DNA of 59,891 nucleotides from Bacteroidota bacterium (GTDB lineage: Bacteria > Bacteroidota > Bacteroidia > B-17B0 > Aurantibacillaceae), in contig JAFDXR010000017.1 in NCBI GenBank assembly GCA_018267825.1, forward strand, positions 1-59,891, read 5' to 3'. The notes under the pieces are model-generated. The model made no database searches and was not told the DNA's origin. It saw nothing but the letters and a program-made list of their open reading frames with translations. The translations under genes were made by a program, and so were the position numbers. Of this stretch, positions 34,191 through 42,916 are shown piece by piece (the first letter of the stretch is position 1; every line of letters begins with the position of its first letter).

Positions 34191-34913
34191 ATGAAAACAT
34201 CCACTAAAAAAACATTGTTGTGGCTAAGCCTGTTTGCAATAGCCATGGGCTTTCTGGAAACCTCCGTGGTGGTTTACCTGAGAGAATTATATTATCCGCA
34301 GGGTTTTAATTTCCCTCTGGTCATTATCCCCAACAAAATTGCAGTTGTTGAATTCTGGCGTGAGTTTGCAACGATCATCATGCTTATTGGTGCAGGCTAC
34401 ATGTGTGGTCACAACAGGCTTACGCGCTTTGCCTATTTTCTTATTGCTTTTGCGATCTGGGATATTTTCTATTATATATTTCTGTACATACTCATTCAAT
34501 GGCCCCAGAGTTTATTCACCTGGGATATCCTGTTCCTGATTCCGGTACCCTGGACAGGCCCTGTGATAGCCCCGTGCCTGGTAGCCTCCGGCCTGATCGT
34601 ATTCGGGCTTTATATTCTTTACTTTACAGACAGGCTTTCGCATACTGCTATTAATCCCACGCAGTGGATGTTGTTGATCCTTGGTGTTGTTGTGGTCATA
34701 CTTTCATTTGTGTGGGATTACCTTACTGTTGCTGCCAACTCCGGTTCTTTTATCTGGACTATTCACTCCGACAGCAGCCTGTTTGAAGAGTTGAAAAGTT
34801 ATGTACCCAATCGGTTCAACTGGCTTATTTTCTCAACCGGCATGGTACTGAGTGCCGTAGGGACCTATGGTTACATCCGAAGCAACCTGGCAATTAAACC
34901 TGTTAAACATTAA
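34191..34913 (+). CDS. Six-helix membrane protein, function unknown
   Basis: The 240-aa protein has six predicted transmembrane helices (about 8-29, 62-76, 84-104, 124-146, 158-178, 210-228). An E-T-S-V-V-V-Y-L-R-E-L-Y-Y motif ends the first helix. No family recognised. Spacing to its neighbours is 11 and 3 nt, placing it firmly in the operon. Confidence 0.82.
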   Translation: MKTSTKKTLLWLSLFAIAMGFLETSVVVYLRELYYPQGFNFPLVIIPNKIAVVEFWREFATIIMLIGAGYMCGHNRLTRFAYFLIAFAIWDIFYYIFLYILIQWPQSLFTWDILFLIPVPWTGPVIAPCLVASGLIVFGLYILYFTDRLSHTAINPTQWMLLILGVVVVILSFVWDYLTVAANSGSFIWTIHSDSSLFEELKSYVPNRFNWLIFSTGMVLSAVGTYGYIRSNLAIKPVKH

Positions 34914-34916
34914 TTC

Positions 34917-35264
34917 ATGGAAGGCTTGCTAAACGTATCCTACTCCACAGAAGAGAACTGGCTCTTTTTACTGAGTTTGATCCAGCCATTGGTGCTGTTT
35001 ATCCAATTGGCCTGGTCGTATACGCGGCGGGAAACCTATGCCCATGTGCCTTCTGTTATAACTCACATCTGTATTTACCACTGGCTGCTGTTTGCTTATG
35101 TGCTGCAATTGTTTTGTGCGGTTGCAGGAGCCCTTTACGTCCGGGTGAACGAAGATTTTCTGTGCTATTCGTATTTCTCCTACTGGATACTATGGTTCTA
35201 TTATCTCATCGGTGTATCCATGAAAGTGTATGAACTGAAACGAAATGAAATTCCAAATAATTAA
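34917..35264 (+). CDS. Three-helix membrane protein, function unknown
   Basis: The 115-aa protein has three predicted transmembrane helices (about 15-36, 56-80, 88-108) rich in aromatic residues. It starts 3 nt after the previous stop. No family recognised. Confidence 0.8.
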   Translation: MEGLLNVSYSTEENWLFLLSLIQPLVLFIQLAWSYTRRETYAHVPSVITHICIYHWLLFAYVLQLFCAVAGALYVRVNEDFLCYSYFSYWILWFYYLIGVSMKVYELKRNEIPNN

Positions 35265-35281
35265 TATAAAAACAACAACAC

Positions 35282-36754
35282 ATGAAAACCAATGATTATC
35301 TCCTGCTCACAGCCACAGCGGCCTACAGCTACCTTTTTTTTCAACAGAACCCGGGTATTAATTTCCCGGTGTTCAACCTGCTTCTTATCCTCCTGCTGGC
35401 CGTTAAAAACCGCGATGTTATATTTAATAAAAAATGGCTCTGGTCAGCCGGTATGTGCCTGGTAAGCAGTGCCTGCATCTTTGTGCATAACAGCGAACTC
35501 AGTATCATTGCAAACGTTTCTTCATTACTCCTGCTCTCTGCGTTTTCGGTTAACGTTGTGACGTCTTCCATTTTTTCTTTTCTGTTCAGTTGTTACTCTG
35601 TATTGTCGTCGATGGTATTCATTGTGATTCATGCCGTATTGCGGTCACAGAAGCCTGCAGAAGGGGCTCCGGCAAAATCCGGAGGTTACAGGCTTGTAGC
35701 TATTCTGATCGTTGTATTGCTGAGTATTTTATTTTTTTTGATGTATCAGCAGTCCAATCCGTTGTTTGCAGAAAACACTAAATGGATCAATTTCGATTTC
35801 ATCAGTTTTTACTGGGTGGTTTTTACGCTCAGTGGTTTATTGGTTGTATACGGCCTGCTGTATCACCAGAGTATTCCGGATATAGAGCATTGGGAGAACC
35901 GCCTGGCGCTTGGTAATCCAGGTGCTTCTGATGAGGAACCGAAGGTAAAACGTTACAACACGGAGCACTTTGCGGGCATCCTGTTGTTTGCCATGTTGAA
36001 CCTGATGCTCATAGTACTCAATGCAGGTGATGTGCAAACCCTGTATTTCAGGGGAGGTTTGCCAAAAGGGATGAGTCATTCGGATTTTGTACATCATGGT
36101 GTAGGGGTTATTATTCTCTCGATTCTTTTTGCGACAGCATTGATCATGTATCTGTTCCGCCGGAATTTCAGCATGCTGAAACAGTCGAAAACTTTGAAAA
36201 TACTGGTTTACGGCTGGATCCTTCAAAACCTGCTGATGCTTTCATCTACGGCTTTCCGCAACCAGATTTATATCCATGATTATAATTACACTTACAAACG
36301 GATCGGTGTATATGTATGGTTGCTGCTGGCTGCCATCGGGCTGATCCTGGCGTTTATAAAAGTGTACAGGGAGCGTAGCAACTGGTTCCTGGTGAAGCAG
36401 AATTTTGCCGTGTGGTTTACAGTACTCACGCTGAGCTCGACCATCAACTGGGACATCCTGATTACCCGCTACAATATGGCCAATAAACCTATTTACCAGG
36501 TCGATTTTCATTACCTGCTTTCCCTGTCGGATGCCAATATTCCGGATTTGCTTGAGTTTACAAAGCGTAGCGAGTTCAAATATATTAACAATCATATGGT
36601 GAACTATGAGAGTCCGTTATCAGATTACCGCTATGAAACATATATTGAAATGCTGAGTAAGAAAGTATATTGGTTTATAGCGAACCATCCGGACGACTGG
36701 CGAAGTTATGATCTGCGCGAAGACAGCATCCGCCAGGCTCTTTATAAACATTAA
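35282..36754 (+). CDS. DUF4173-type polytopic membrane protein
   Basis: The 490-aa protein has about eleven predicted transmembrane helices and matches the DUF4173 family by pattern: the FRGGLPKGMSHSDFVHHG loop (about 256-273), the YTYKRIGVYVW motif (about 334-344) and a soluble C-terminal tail (about 415-490). The family's biochemical role is unknown to me. It is the largest member of the operon. Confidence 0.85.
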   Translation: MKTNDYLLLTATAAYSYLFFQQNPGINFPVFNLLLILLLAVKNRDVIFNKKWLWSAGMCLVSSACIFVHNSELSIIANVSSLLLLSAFSVNVVTSSIFSFLFSCYSVLSSMVFIVIHAVLRSQKPAEGAPAKSGGYRLVAILIVVLLSILFFLMYQQSNPLFAENTKWINFDFISFYWVVFTLSGLLVVYGLLYHQSIPDIEHWENRLALGNPGASDEEPKVKRYNTEHFAGILLFAMLNLMLIVLNAGDVQTLYFRGGLPKGMSHSDFVHHGVGVIILSILFATALIMYLFRRNFSMLKQSKTLKILVYGWILQNLLMLSSTAFRNQIYIHDYNYTYKRIGVYVWLLLAAIGLILAFIKVYRERSNWFLVKQNFAVWFTVLTLSSTINWDILITRYNMANKPIYQVDFHYLLSLSDANIPDLLEFTKRSEFKYINNHMVNYESPLSDYRYETYIEMLSKKVYWFIANHPDDWRSYDLREDSIRQALYKH

Positions 36755-36767
36755 TAATCTAAAGATC

Positions 36768-37388
36768 ATGCAGTTTACATTCAAAAAAACGATTTATGCG
36801 TTTGCTCTATTTTCGGCAAGCCTGCTGTTATACAGAATAATCAGGAGTGACAGTCTATCCTATATTTTCCTGGCCTGGAATCTTTTCCTGGCGTTCATTC
36901 CTTTTTGGATCAGCGACTACCTGAAGCGACAGGAGAAACAGGGTTTCAAATACCTGCCCCTTCTCGGAATCTGGCTTTTGTTTCTTCCCAATTCGCCCTA
37001 TATTCTGACCGATCTGTTTCATTTCCGTGCCAGGCCTTTCATTCCGCTGTGGTTCGACCTGATCCTGGTGGCATCCTTTGTCATCATTGGCTTTGCGGTT
37101 TTTTACAGGTCGGTGATGGATATGCGGGAGGTTTTCAAAAAGTATATACCGGCTGCCTATATGCGTTATGTGATGCCGCTTGTATTCTGGCTGGTGGCTT
37201 TCGGGCTTTACCTGGGACGCTACCTGCGGTTTAACAGCTGGGATATTATACACCCGATACGCCTGGCAAAAGCCAGTGCACTGACTTTACTGAGTCCGGA
37301 TGCCCTCTGTTTCACCTGTATTTTCTCGGTGTTTATGTGGCTGGTGTACATTACCCTGATTCATTATAACAGGCATGAAGAAGCATGA
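36768..37388 (+). CDS. DUF1361 membrane protein
   Basis: I start at the ATG at 36768 (MQFTFKKTIYAFALF), 13 nt after the previous stop. The 206-aa product has six predicted transmembrane helices and the DUF1361 hallmark LPNSPYILTDLFH (about 72-84), with LGRYLRFNSWDII near 160-172. Function unknown. It overlaps the next small ORF by 14 nt. Confidence 0.87.
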   Translation: MQFTFKKTIYAFALFSASLLLYRIIRSDSLSYIFLAWNLFLAFIPFWISDYLKRQEKQGFKYLPLLGIWLLFLPNSPYILTDLFHFRARPFIPLWFDLILVASFVIIGFAVFYRSVMDMREVFKKYIPAAYMRYVMPLVFWLVAFGLYLGRYLRFNSWDIIHPIRLAKASALTLLSPDALCFTCIFSVFMWLVYITLIHYNRHEEA

Positions 37389-37500
37389 GCTTAAATCTCT
37401 GCTGCCTCTCATCATTATTGGCCTGGTGATTACCTGCCTGCTTGTTTATTTTTTATTTGTGATCGGCGTCCTGTTTATCATGCACTATACTATTGATTAA
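37375..37500 (+). CDS. 41-aa single-helix membrane microprotein
   Basis: The frame starts at ATG 37375 inside the end of the DUF1361 gene and encodes MKKHELKSLLPLIIIGL... to a TAA at 37500. It has a basic N-terminus and one transmembrane helix (about 10-35). Its position within the tightly spaced operon and the membrane pattern support a real gene; it is too short for most gene finders. Confidence 0.6.
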   Translation: MKKHELKSLLPLIIIGLVITCLLVYFLFVIGVLFIMHYTID

Positions 37501-37515
37501 TAAAACGATATTAAC

Positions 37516-37632
37516 ATGAATCGTTACGATCTGAAATACCGGCATCTTATACTGTTCATACTGTTTGTTGTTTTGTGGCCGACTTTCGTGATTATTTTCT
37601 TTACTTTATATCTTCTAATGCTGTGTTTTTAA
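37516..37632 (+). CDS. 38-aa single-helix membrane microprotein
   Basis: ATG 37516 to TAA 37632 encodes MNRYDLKYRHLILFILF... with one long hydrophobic helix (about 11-36). The stop directly abuts the ATG of the lipid kinase gene, as expected for coupled translation. It is not similar in sequence to the 41-aa neighbour. Confidence 0.55.
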   Translation: MNRYDLKYRHLILFILFVVLWPTFVIIFFTLYLLMLCF

Positions 37633-38004
37633 ATGACAACTTCTAAAAGCTCTTTTCTGAAATCGTTTGTATATGCATGGCAGGGCTTACGAGTGGCATT
37701 CAGTCAGCGTAACATGCGCATCCATGCACTTTGTGCTTTGCTGGCTATTGGCGGAGGGTTCTGGTTTAAGATCAGTCAGACCGAATGGTGCATCGTACTT
37801 CTGTGTATCGGCTTGGTGATGTCGCTCGAGGCACTGAATACAGCGGTTGAATTTTACATTGACCTGATCAGTCCCGATTACCATGAAAAAGCCGGGAAAA
37901 TAAAGGATCTTGGAGCCGGCGCTGTATTGATTGCAGCTGTTATTTCGCTTATAACGGGTACATTGGTTTTCGGAAAATATATATTAGCTTTACTTCACCA
38001 ATAA
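37633..38004 (+). CDS. dgkA: Diacylglycerol/undecaprenol kinase (DgkA family)
   Basis: The 123-aa membrane kinase has three helices, the catalytic-site Glu in SLEALNTAVEFYIDL (about 64-78) and the KIKDLGAGAVLIAA segment (about 88-101). The family phosphorylates diacylglycerol or undecaprenol with ATP; which lipid applies here cannot be told. It follows two microproteins with no gap and precedes a nucleoside phosphorylase by 6 nt. Confidence 0.93.
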   Translation: MTTSKSSFLKSFVYAWQGLRVAFSQRNMRIHALCALLAIGGGFWFKISQTEWCIVLLCIGLVMSLEALNTAVEFYIDLISPDYHEKAGKIKDLGAGAVLIAAVISLITGTLVFGKYILALLHQ

Positions 38005-38010
38005 CAGATT

Positions 38011-38883
38011 ATGTCACAATTTCCAGAAACCGAACTGATCCTGACGAATGATAACAGGGTGTATCATATTAACCTGAAAGCCGAAGACATTGCAGATGAT
38101 GTGATTGTGGTGGGCGATCAGCACCGCGTGGCGCAGATTTCCGCTTTTTTCAGCAAAATTGAATTTAAAACCGAACATCGTGAATTTGTAACCCATACGG
38201 GTATTTTCAACGGTAAGCGTATTACCGTACTTTCAACAGGTATCGGGACCGATAATATTGATATTGTATTGAATGAACTGGATGCTGCTGTTAATATTGA
38301 CCCGGTTACACGCACCCTGAATAAACAGCTCCGTTCACTTAACATTATCCGATTGGGTACCAGCGGTGCTTTGCAGGGCGATATTCCTGTAAACGGCATT
38401 GTTGTGAGTTCTTACGGACTTGGACTGGACGGCCTCCTGAATTTTTACGGACGCTGGAAAGAAATCAATGAAGACGGCATCAGTGAGGCATTCATGAAGC
38501 ATACAGGCTGGCTGCCTAACCTGCCATACCCCTATTGTGTAAAAGGTTCCGAAAAACTCCTGGAACGTTTCCGCGAGGGTACACATATCGGGATTACAGC
38601 CACCGCTCCAGGGTTCTACGGACCACAGGGACGTGAAATACGCTTGAAAGCTTCGATGCAGGGACTCAACGAACTGCTGACAGAATTCAGACATGACGGA
38701 CACCGGATCACTAATTTTGAGATGGAAACTTCGGCCCTATACGGGCTGGGGCGCCTGCTTGGGCATAACTGCCTGACCGCCTGTGTTATTATTGCCAACC
38801 GGGTCAGAAAAGAGTTTACGAGCGACTATAAAAAAAGCGTAGAGCACTTGATAGGCGCGAGTTTAGAGAGATTAACAGGTTGA
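38011..38883 (+). CDS. Nucleoside phosphorylase, uridine phosphorylase-like
   Basis: The 290-aa protein belongs to the PNP/UDP family: phosphate-site VVGDQHRV (about 33-40), LSTGIGTDNIDIVLNEL (about 74-90), RLGTSGALQ (about 116-124) and the MET motif (FEMETSALYGLGRLLGH, about 234-250). It cleaves nucleosides with phosphate; uridine is the most likely substrate. It is the last gene of the operon and a terminator follows. Confidence 0.9.
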   Translation: MSQFPETELILTNDNRVYHINLKAEDIADDVIVVGDQHRVAQISAFFSKIEFKTEHREFVTHTGIFNGKRITVLSTGIGTDNIDIVLNELDAAVNIDPVTRTLNKQLRSLNIIRLGTSGALQGDIPVNGIVVSSYGLGLDGLLNFYGRWKEINEDGISEAFMKHTGWLPNLPYPYCVKGSEKLLERFREGTHIGITATAPGFYGPQGREIRLKASMQGLNELLTEFRHDGHRITNFEMETSALYGLGRLLGHNCLTACVIIANRVRKEFTSDYKKSVEHLIGASLERLTG

Positions 38884-38916
38884 TTGTTAAAAAAATAAAA
38901 ACATCCTATTAAAATG

Positions 38917-38938
38917 GCCCCGAATCGGGGCTATTTTT
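38917..38938 (+). terminator. Terminator of the membrane operon
   Basis: GCCCCG (38917-38922) pairs with CGGGGC (38926-38931) around AAT, followed by TATTTTT. The tail overlaps the next gene's -7 element. Confidence 0.8.
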
Positions 38939-38939
38939 G
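38932..38939 (+). promoter_or_regulatory. -7 promoter element of the 38947 gene
   Basis: TATTTTTG matches TAnnTTTG and ends 7 nt before the ATG at 38947. The same bases are the T tract of the upstream terminator. Confidence 0.45.
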
Positions 38940-38946
38940 TTTAGGT

Positions 38947-39837
38947 ATGAAGCCAAAGAAAAAAGACATGAACCTGAAAGAGGTAATCGCCCTGATTACC
39001 CTGCTCGATGATCCGGATGAAGGAATCTATTCAGAGGTTAAAAACAGGTTCATTATGCTTGGTCCACCGGCTATTCCACACCTGGAAACAGCCTGGGAAA
39101 ACAGCTTTGATGCCATCATGCAAAAACGCATTGAGGCCATTATTCATACCATTCAGTTTGAGGCCCTTCAGAATGCATTAAAATACTGGGCCGAAAACGA
39201 GCAGGACGACCTGTTTAAGGGTGTTACGATCATTGCGCGCTACCAATATCCCGATCTGGATGAGAATAAACTCCGCAAGCAGTTGCAACAGATCAAACAG
39301 GATGTTTGGCTGGAGTTACACGATGATCTGTCGCCACTGGAGAAAGTGAAAATCCTGAATCATATTTTATTTGAAGTTCACCAGTTCAGCGGAAACATTA
39401 CCAATTACCATGCACCTCAGAACTCCTTCATCAATGTGGTTCTTGAGACAAAAAAAGGGAACCCGGTGATGCTGAGTGTGGTATACGCCCTCATTTGCAA
39501 AGAGCTGAATATTCCGGTATATGGCGTGAATCTTCCGCAGCATTTTGTGCTGGCTTATGTAAACGATTATGCCAACCTGTTTGACGTATCCAATAAATCG
39601 TTTTCCGATAATATCCTGTTCTATGTAAACCCGTTCAGCAAAGGGCTTATTTTTAATCACAAGGATATTGATCAATTCCTTAAGCAATTAAACGTTGAGC
39701 CGGATGTGAAATATTACCTGCCGTGTTCAAATGTGGATATCGTAAAACGTATTCTGAATAACCTCGTGTATTCATACGAGAAGCTGGGATACCTTGAAAA
39801 AGTTGAAGAATTGAAGGGGCTTGAAAAACAGCTTTAA
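38947..39837 (+). CDS. SirB1-type transglutaminase-like protein
   Basis: The 296-aa protein matches the SirB1/transglutaminase-like (Transglut_core2) family: an N-terminal helical region (about 1-120) and the core with GNPVMLSVVYALICKEL (about 174-190) and NLPQHFVLAYV (about 199-209). The usual catalytic Cys of true transglutaminases is not evident, so it may be non-catalytic. I use the ATG at 38947 because an upstream frame passes through the terminator. It converges on the glycan locus. Confidence 0.87.
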   Translation: MKPKKKDMNLKEVIALITLLDDPDEGIYSEVKNRFIMLGPPAIPHLETAWENSFDAIMQKRIEAIIHTIQFEALQNALKYWAENEQDDLFKGVTIIARYQYPDLDENKLRKQLQQIKQDVWLELHDDLSPLEKVKILNHILFEVHQFSGNITNYHAPQNSFINVVLETKKGNPVMLSVVYALICKELNIPVYGVNLPQHFVLAYVNDYANLFDVSNKSFSDNILFYVNPFSKGLIFNHKDIDQFLKQLNVEPDVKYYLPCSNVDIVKRILNNLVYSYEKLGYLEKVEELKGLEKQL

Positions 39838-39867
39838 TCGGTTCTGCTTCTCAACAGCGAATTTCCT

Positions 39868-40458
39868 TTAGCTTAAAATCCGTTTAAATGTTTCGAATAT
39901 AATACCCATGTCGGTCGACAGGCTTTTGTCTTTGATATACTTGAGGTTCAGCTTGAGTTTTACCGGCATCACTTCATGAATATAGGTATTCTCAGGGTTT
40001 TCGGATTGTGAAAGAATATCATTTTCGTTTACGAATTTTATAGAGGCATAATCTGTAATGCCAGGTCTTACAGACAACACCTGGCGTTGCTCCTCCGAAT
40101 ACATGTCTACATATTTTTTCACTTCGGGACGTGGGCCTACAATACTCATATCGCCCAGGATTACATTGAACAGTTGAGGAAACTCATCGATTTTAAATTT
40201 ACGCAGGTAATAACCTACGCCTGTTACCCTCGGATCACGACCGCCAACAGTCAGAAGTCCTTTCTGATCTGCATCTTTATGCATGGTTCTGAATTTATAA
40301 AGGGTGAATTCTTTTCCGAAGCGCCCAACACGCACCTGGCGGTACAAAACAGGAAAACCCGCGTTGAAGATAATGGCCAGGGAAACCAGAATCAACAGCG
40401 GTGACAGGCAAATGAGCCCGATACTTGCAAAAATTATGTCGAAGAGGCGTTTAATCAC
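39868..40458 (-). CDS. Initiating sugar-phosphate transferase (PglC/WcaJ-like)
   Basis: The 196-aa monotopic phosphoglycosyl transferase has one re-entrant N-terminal helix (about 8-30) and the catalytic Asp-Glu pair in LRKFKIDEFPQLFNVI (about 85-100), followed by SIVGPRPE. It transfers a sugar phosphate from a UDP-sugar to undecaprenyl phosphate, starting a glycan chain. It is the last gene of the glycan locus, next to a DegT aminotransferase that could make its amino sugar. Confidence 0.93.
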   Translation of the reverse strand: MIKRLFDIIFASIGLICLSPLLILVSLAIIFNAGFPVLYRQVRVGRFGKEFTLYKFRTMHKDADQKGLLTVGGRDPRVTGVGYYLRKFKIDEFPQLFNVILGDMSIVGPRPEVKKYVDMYSEEQRQVLSVRPGITDYASIKFVNENDILSQSENPENTYIHEVMPVKLKLNLKYIKDKSLSTDMGIIFETFKRILS

Positions 40459-41669
40459 TATTTACTACAAACTTTATTTACGGCATGCATAACGGCTTTC
40501 ACCACGGTATCCACCTGTTCATCCGTAAGATCGTAATACACCGGCAGCGATATCTCCCTGCTGAAGTTATCATAGGTCACCGGGTAATTGTGTACGTTAT
40601 AACCCATGTTTTTGTAAAACGACATAGCCGGAACCGGGATAAAATGAACGTTAACCGAAACATCCTGATCGAATATTTCCTGCATGATCGCGTCGCGCTG
40701 GGCTTCTGTTATTCCTTTGATTCGTAGCGGATACAAATGGTAACAACCCGTTTTATCTTTTGTTTTATAAACCGGGAGCTGAAAACGTTCGTCTTTTGAC
40801 AATGCAGCAGTATAACGTTCAAAAATAACACGGCGGCGTTGTTGTGTATCGCTATCATAACGCTCCAGTTCAACCAGGCCGATAGCAGCGGCAATATCTG
40901 TCATATTGCATTTATAACCGGCCTCCACAATATCGTATTTCCAATTGCCCTTCTGTGTTTTGGCCAGGGCATCCTTATTTTGTCCATGGAGTGTTTTCAC
41001 ACAGAGGTATTTATAAATGGCTTCATTATCAAATGGTGCCGGGAAATTGAGCGCTACTGCACCTCCTTCAGCGGTGGTCAGGTTCTTTACGGCATGAAAT
41101 GAAAAAACCGAAACATCCGTTAATGCTCCACATTTTTTATGCTGATAATCTGCTCCGAAGGAGTGAGCGGAATCCGATAGTACCATGATACGGCCCATTT
41201 GACTCTGAATATCGGTCAAAGGTTTAAAACGATGCGCATTTTTTCGCACTATTTCGTTAATTGCCTCATAATCACATGGAAAACCTGCAAAATCGACAGG
41301 CATCACTACTTTCGTATTTTCCGTAATGGCTCCTTCGATCAGGGAAACATTGATATTAAAGTCATCCGGGTTTACATCTACAAACACAGGTTTTGCACCA
41401 CAGTGCATCACTACATTGGCCGTGGCAGAATAGGTATAGGCCGGCAGGATTACTTCATCGCCTTCGCCTACCCCGAACCAGCGAAGCATGATTTCGAGCC
41501 CGGCAGTGGCCGAGTTGAGGCACAGGGTAGCCTTATTACCACAATAGGCTGTGAGCCTCTTTTCGAACTCCTTGGTACGCGGACCAGTCGTAATCCAGCC
41601 CGATTTAAGAGCTGCCGTTACTTCGTTTATTATTTTATCGTCGATGCGCGGTGGTGAAAATGGAATCAT
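40458..41669 (-). CDS. DegT/DnrJ/EryC1 PLP-dependent sugar aminotransferase
   Basis: The 403-aa enzyme has the PLP-lysine at K195 (SFHAVKNLTTAEGGA) and the N-terminal SGWITTGPRTKEFE motif of nucleotide-sugar 4-aminotransferases such as PglE and perosamine synthase. It forms an amino sugar from a keto-sugar nucleotide and glutamate. It overlaps both neighbours and adjoins the PglC-like transferase, so a UDP-bacillosamine-like product is plausible but unproven. Confidence 0.93.
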   Translation of the reverse strand: MIPFSPPRIDDKIINEVTAALKSGWITTGPRTKEFEKRLTAYCGNKATLCLNSATAGLEIMLRWFGVGEGDEVILPAYTYSATANVVMHCGAKPVFVDVNPDDFNINVSLIEGAITENTKVVMPVDFAGFPCDYEAINEIVRKNAHRFKPLTDIQSQMGRIMVLSDSAHSFGADYQHKKCGALTDVSVFSFHAVKNLTTAEGGAVALNFPAPFDNEAIYKYLCVKTLHGQNKDALAKTQKGNWKYDIVEAGYKCNMTDIAAAIGLVELERYDSDTQQRRRVIFERYTAALSKDERFQLPVYKTKDKTGCYHLYPLRIKGITEAQRDAIMQEIFDQDVSVNVHFIPVPAMSFYKNMGYNVHNYPVTYDNFSREISLPVYYDLTDEQVDTVVKAVMHAVNKVCSK

Positions 41670-42916
41670 GATACGTCTTTTTTTGAAACCGGGTTAATAA
41701 AATGAATAGTTGCAGCCTCTTTGGTAAGAAGCAGACAGAGAAAAAACACAAAAAATAAAATGCCTGCCTGGGTTTGCAGCATAGACTCCACGAGGAAGTT
41801 GAGGATAATGAGCAGGCTGAACAACAGCAGCAGTGCGTTTTTGCGGATCACGCCCAGGATAGCGGTAAATACGGTCATAACAAGCAACAGGATAAACCCG
41901 GCAAGTCCTAATCCAATTCCGGTCTGTAAAAACTGGTTGTGGGCGTTCAGATGCTTCCGCAAAGCCCCTTCCATACCCTTTTCTTCATAAACCTTATAAA
42001 GCACATCGTTGGCGTCGCCCGGGCCTACCCCAAGCCACAGATTTTCTTTGATAATGGCTATGGATTCGTGCCAGATGAGTTTCCGCACAACCGTGCTCTC
42101 CCCTGATTTAATATCGATCTGCTCCGCTGAATTGGCCTTCCACATAACCTCCAGGCGTGAAAAAGGTTTTGGAAATACTTTATAGGCAACTGCTACCGAA
42201 GCGACAAATCCAAACACAAGAATCAGGATAAGCTTATAGCGTCTGCGTGCCAGCTGAATGTAGATAAGTGTCAGCGGCACAAGCAAGGCCCAGGAAATAA
42301 TCCCGAGTTTGGAAGATGTAATAAATACACAGGCACTCAGAAACATAATCAATGTAACGAGTGCAACGCGCGCGCGCCATGTATTCCGGAACCAGGCCGG
42401 GTAGCACCAGAGCACGATCAGAATGCCCATAACCAGGTACATGGCGTAATAACTCGGATGGATATGATTTGTAAAATCGGAGTAATAGAAATAATTAATG
42501 CCTTCTGAAATGTAATAGTAAGAAGCGCGTGCAATATTAAACAGGCACGAAAATACACACCCCACCACAAAAGAACCCAATATCTTAAGCAATATCTCCC
42601 GTGAAAAAGCATGGGTGAACAGAACCATGGGGAATGCCAGGAAACTCAGTTTGATCTCAATGCTGAAACCACCCTCGCCATGATTGGCGGTATAAAATAA
42701 TGCAAGCACATGAAGCAGGAAAAATCCGGTGATAATATAATACCAGGGGTTTCTGAACAAAGCAGGAAAGCTTTTCCGGACATCGCCGAAAATGAAGTAA
42801 GACAGCAGCCAGGCAGCCGCAATGCTTGCCATGCCTACACCCAGTGGCAGTACACAGGCCATGAGCATAGGGAATGCAAAGAACCATTGCTGGTATATGT
42901 CGCGCATTTTTTTCAT
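41666..42916 (-). CDS. O-antigen ligase / Wzy-like polymerase
   Basis: The 416-aa protein has about twelve transmembrane helices and the Wzy_C/WaaL signature: the large periplasmic loop near 270-320 with LGVGPGDAND and HLNAHNQFLQTGIGLGLAG. With an ABC-type exporter in the locus, a ligase joining glycan to lipid A-core fits better than a polymerase. It overlaps the GT2 gene upstream by 4 nt (ATGA). Confidence 0.85.
   Translation of the reverse strand: MKKMRDIYQQWFFAFPMLMACVLPLGVGMASIAAAWLLSYFIFGDVRKSFPALFRNPWYYIITGFFLLHVLALFYTANHGEGGFSIEIKLSFLAFPMVLFTHAFSREILLKILGSFVVGCVFSCLFNIARASYYYISEGINYFYYSDFTNHIHPSYYAMYLVMGILIVLWCYPAWFRNTWRARVALVTLIMFLSACVFITSSKLGIISWALLVPLTLIYIQLARRRYKLILILVFGFVASVAVAYKVFPKPFSRLEVMWKANSAEQIDIKSGESTVVRKLIWHESIAIIKENLWLGVGPGDANDVLYKVYEEKGMEGALRKHLNAHNQFLQTGIGLGLAGFILLLVMTVFTAILGVIRKNALLLLFSLLIILNFLVESMLQTQAGILFFVFFLCLLLTKEAATIHFINPVSKKDVS

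Noticed and set aside
38947..39837. Active transglutaminase
   Set aside because: The usual Cys of the catalytic triad is not evident in the core, so only family resemblance is claimed.
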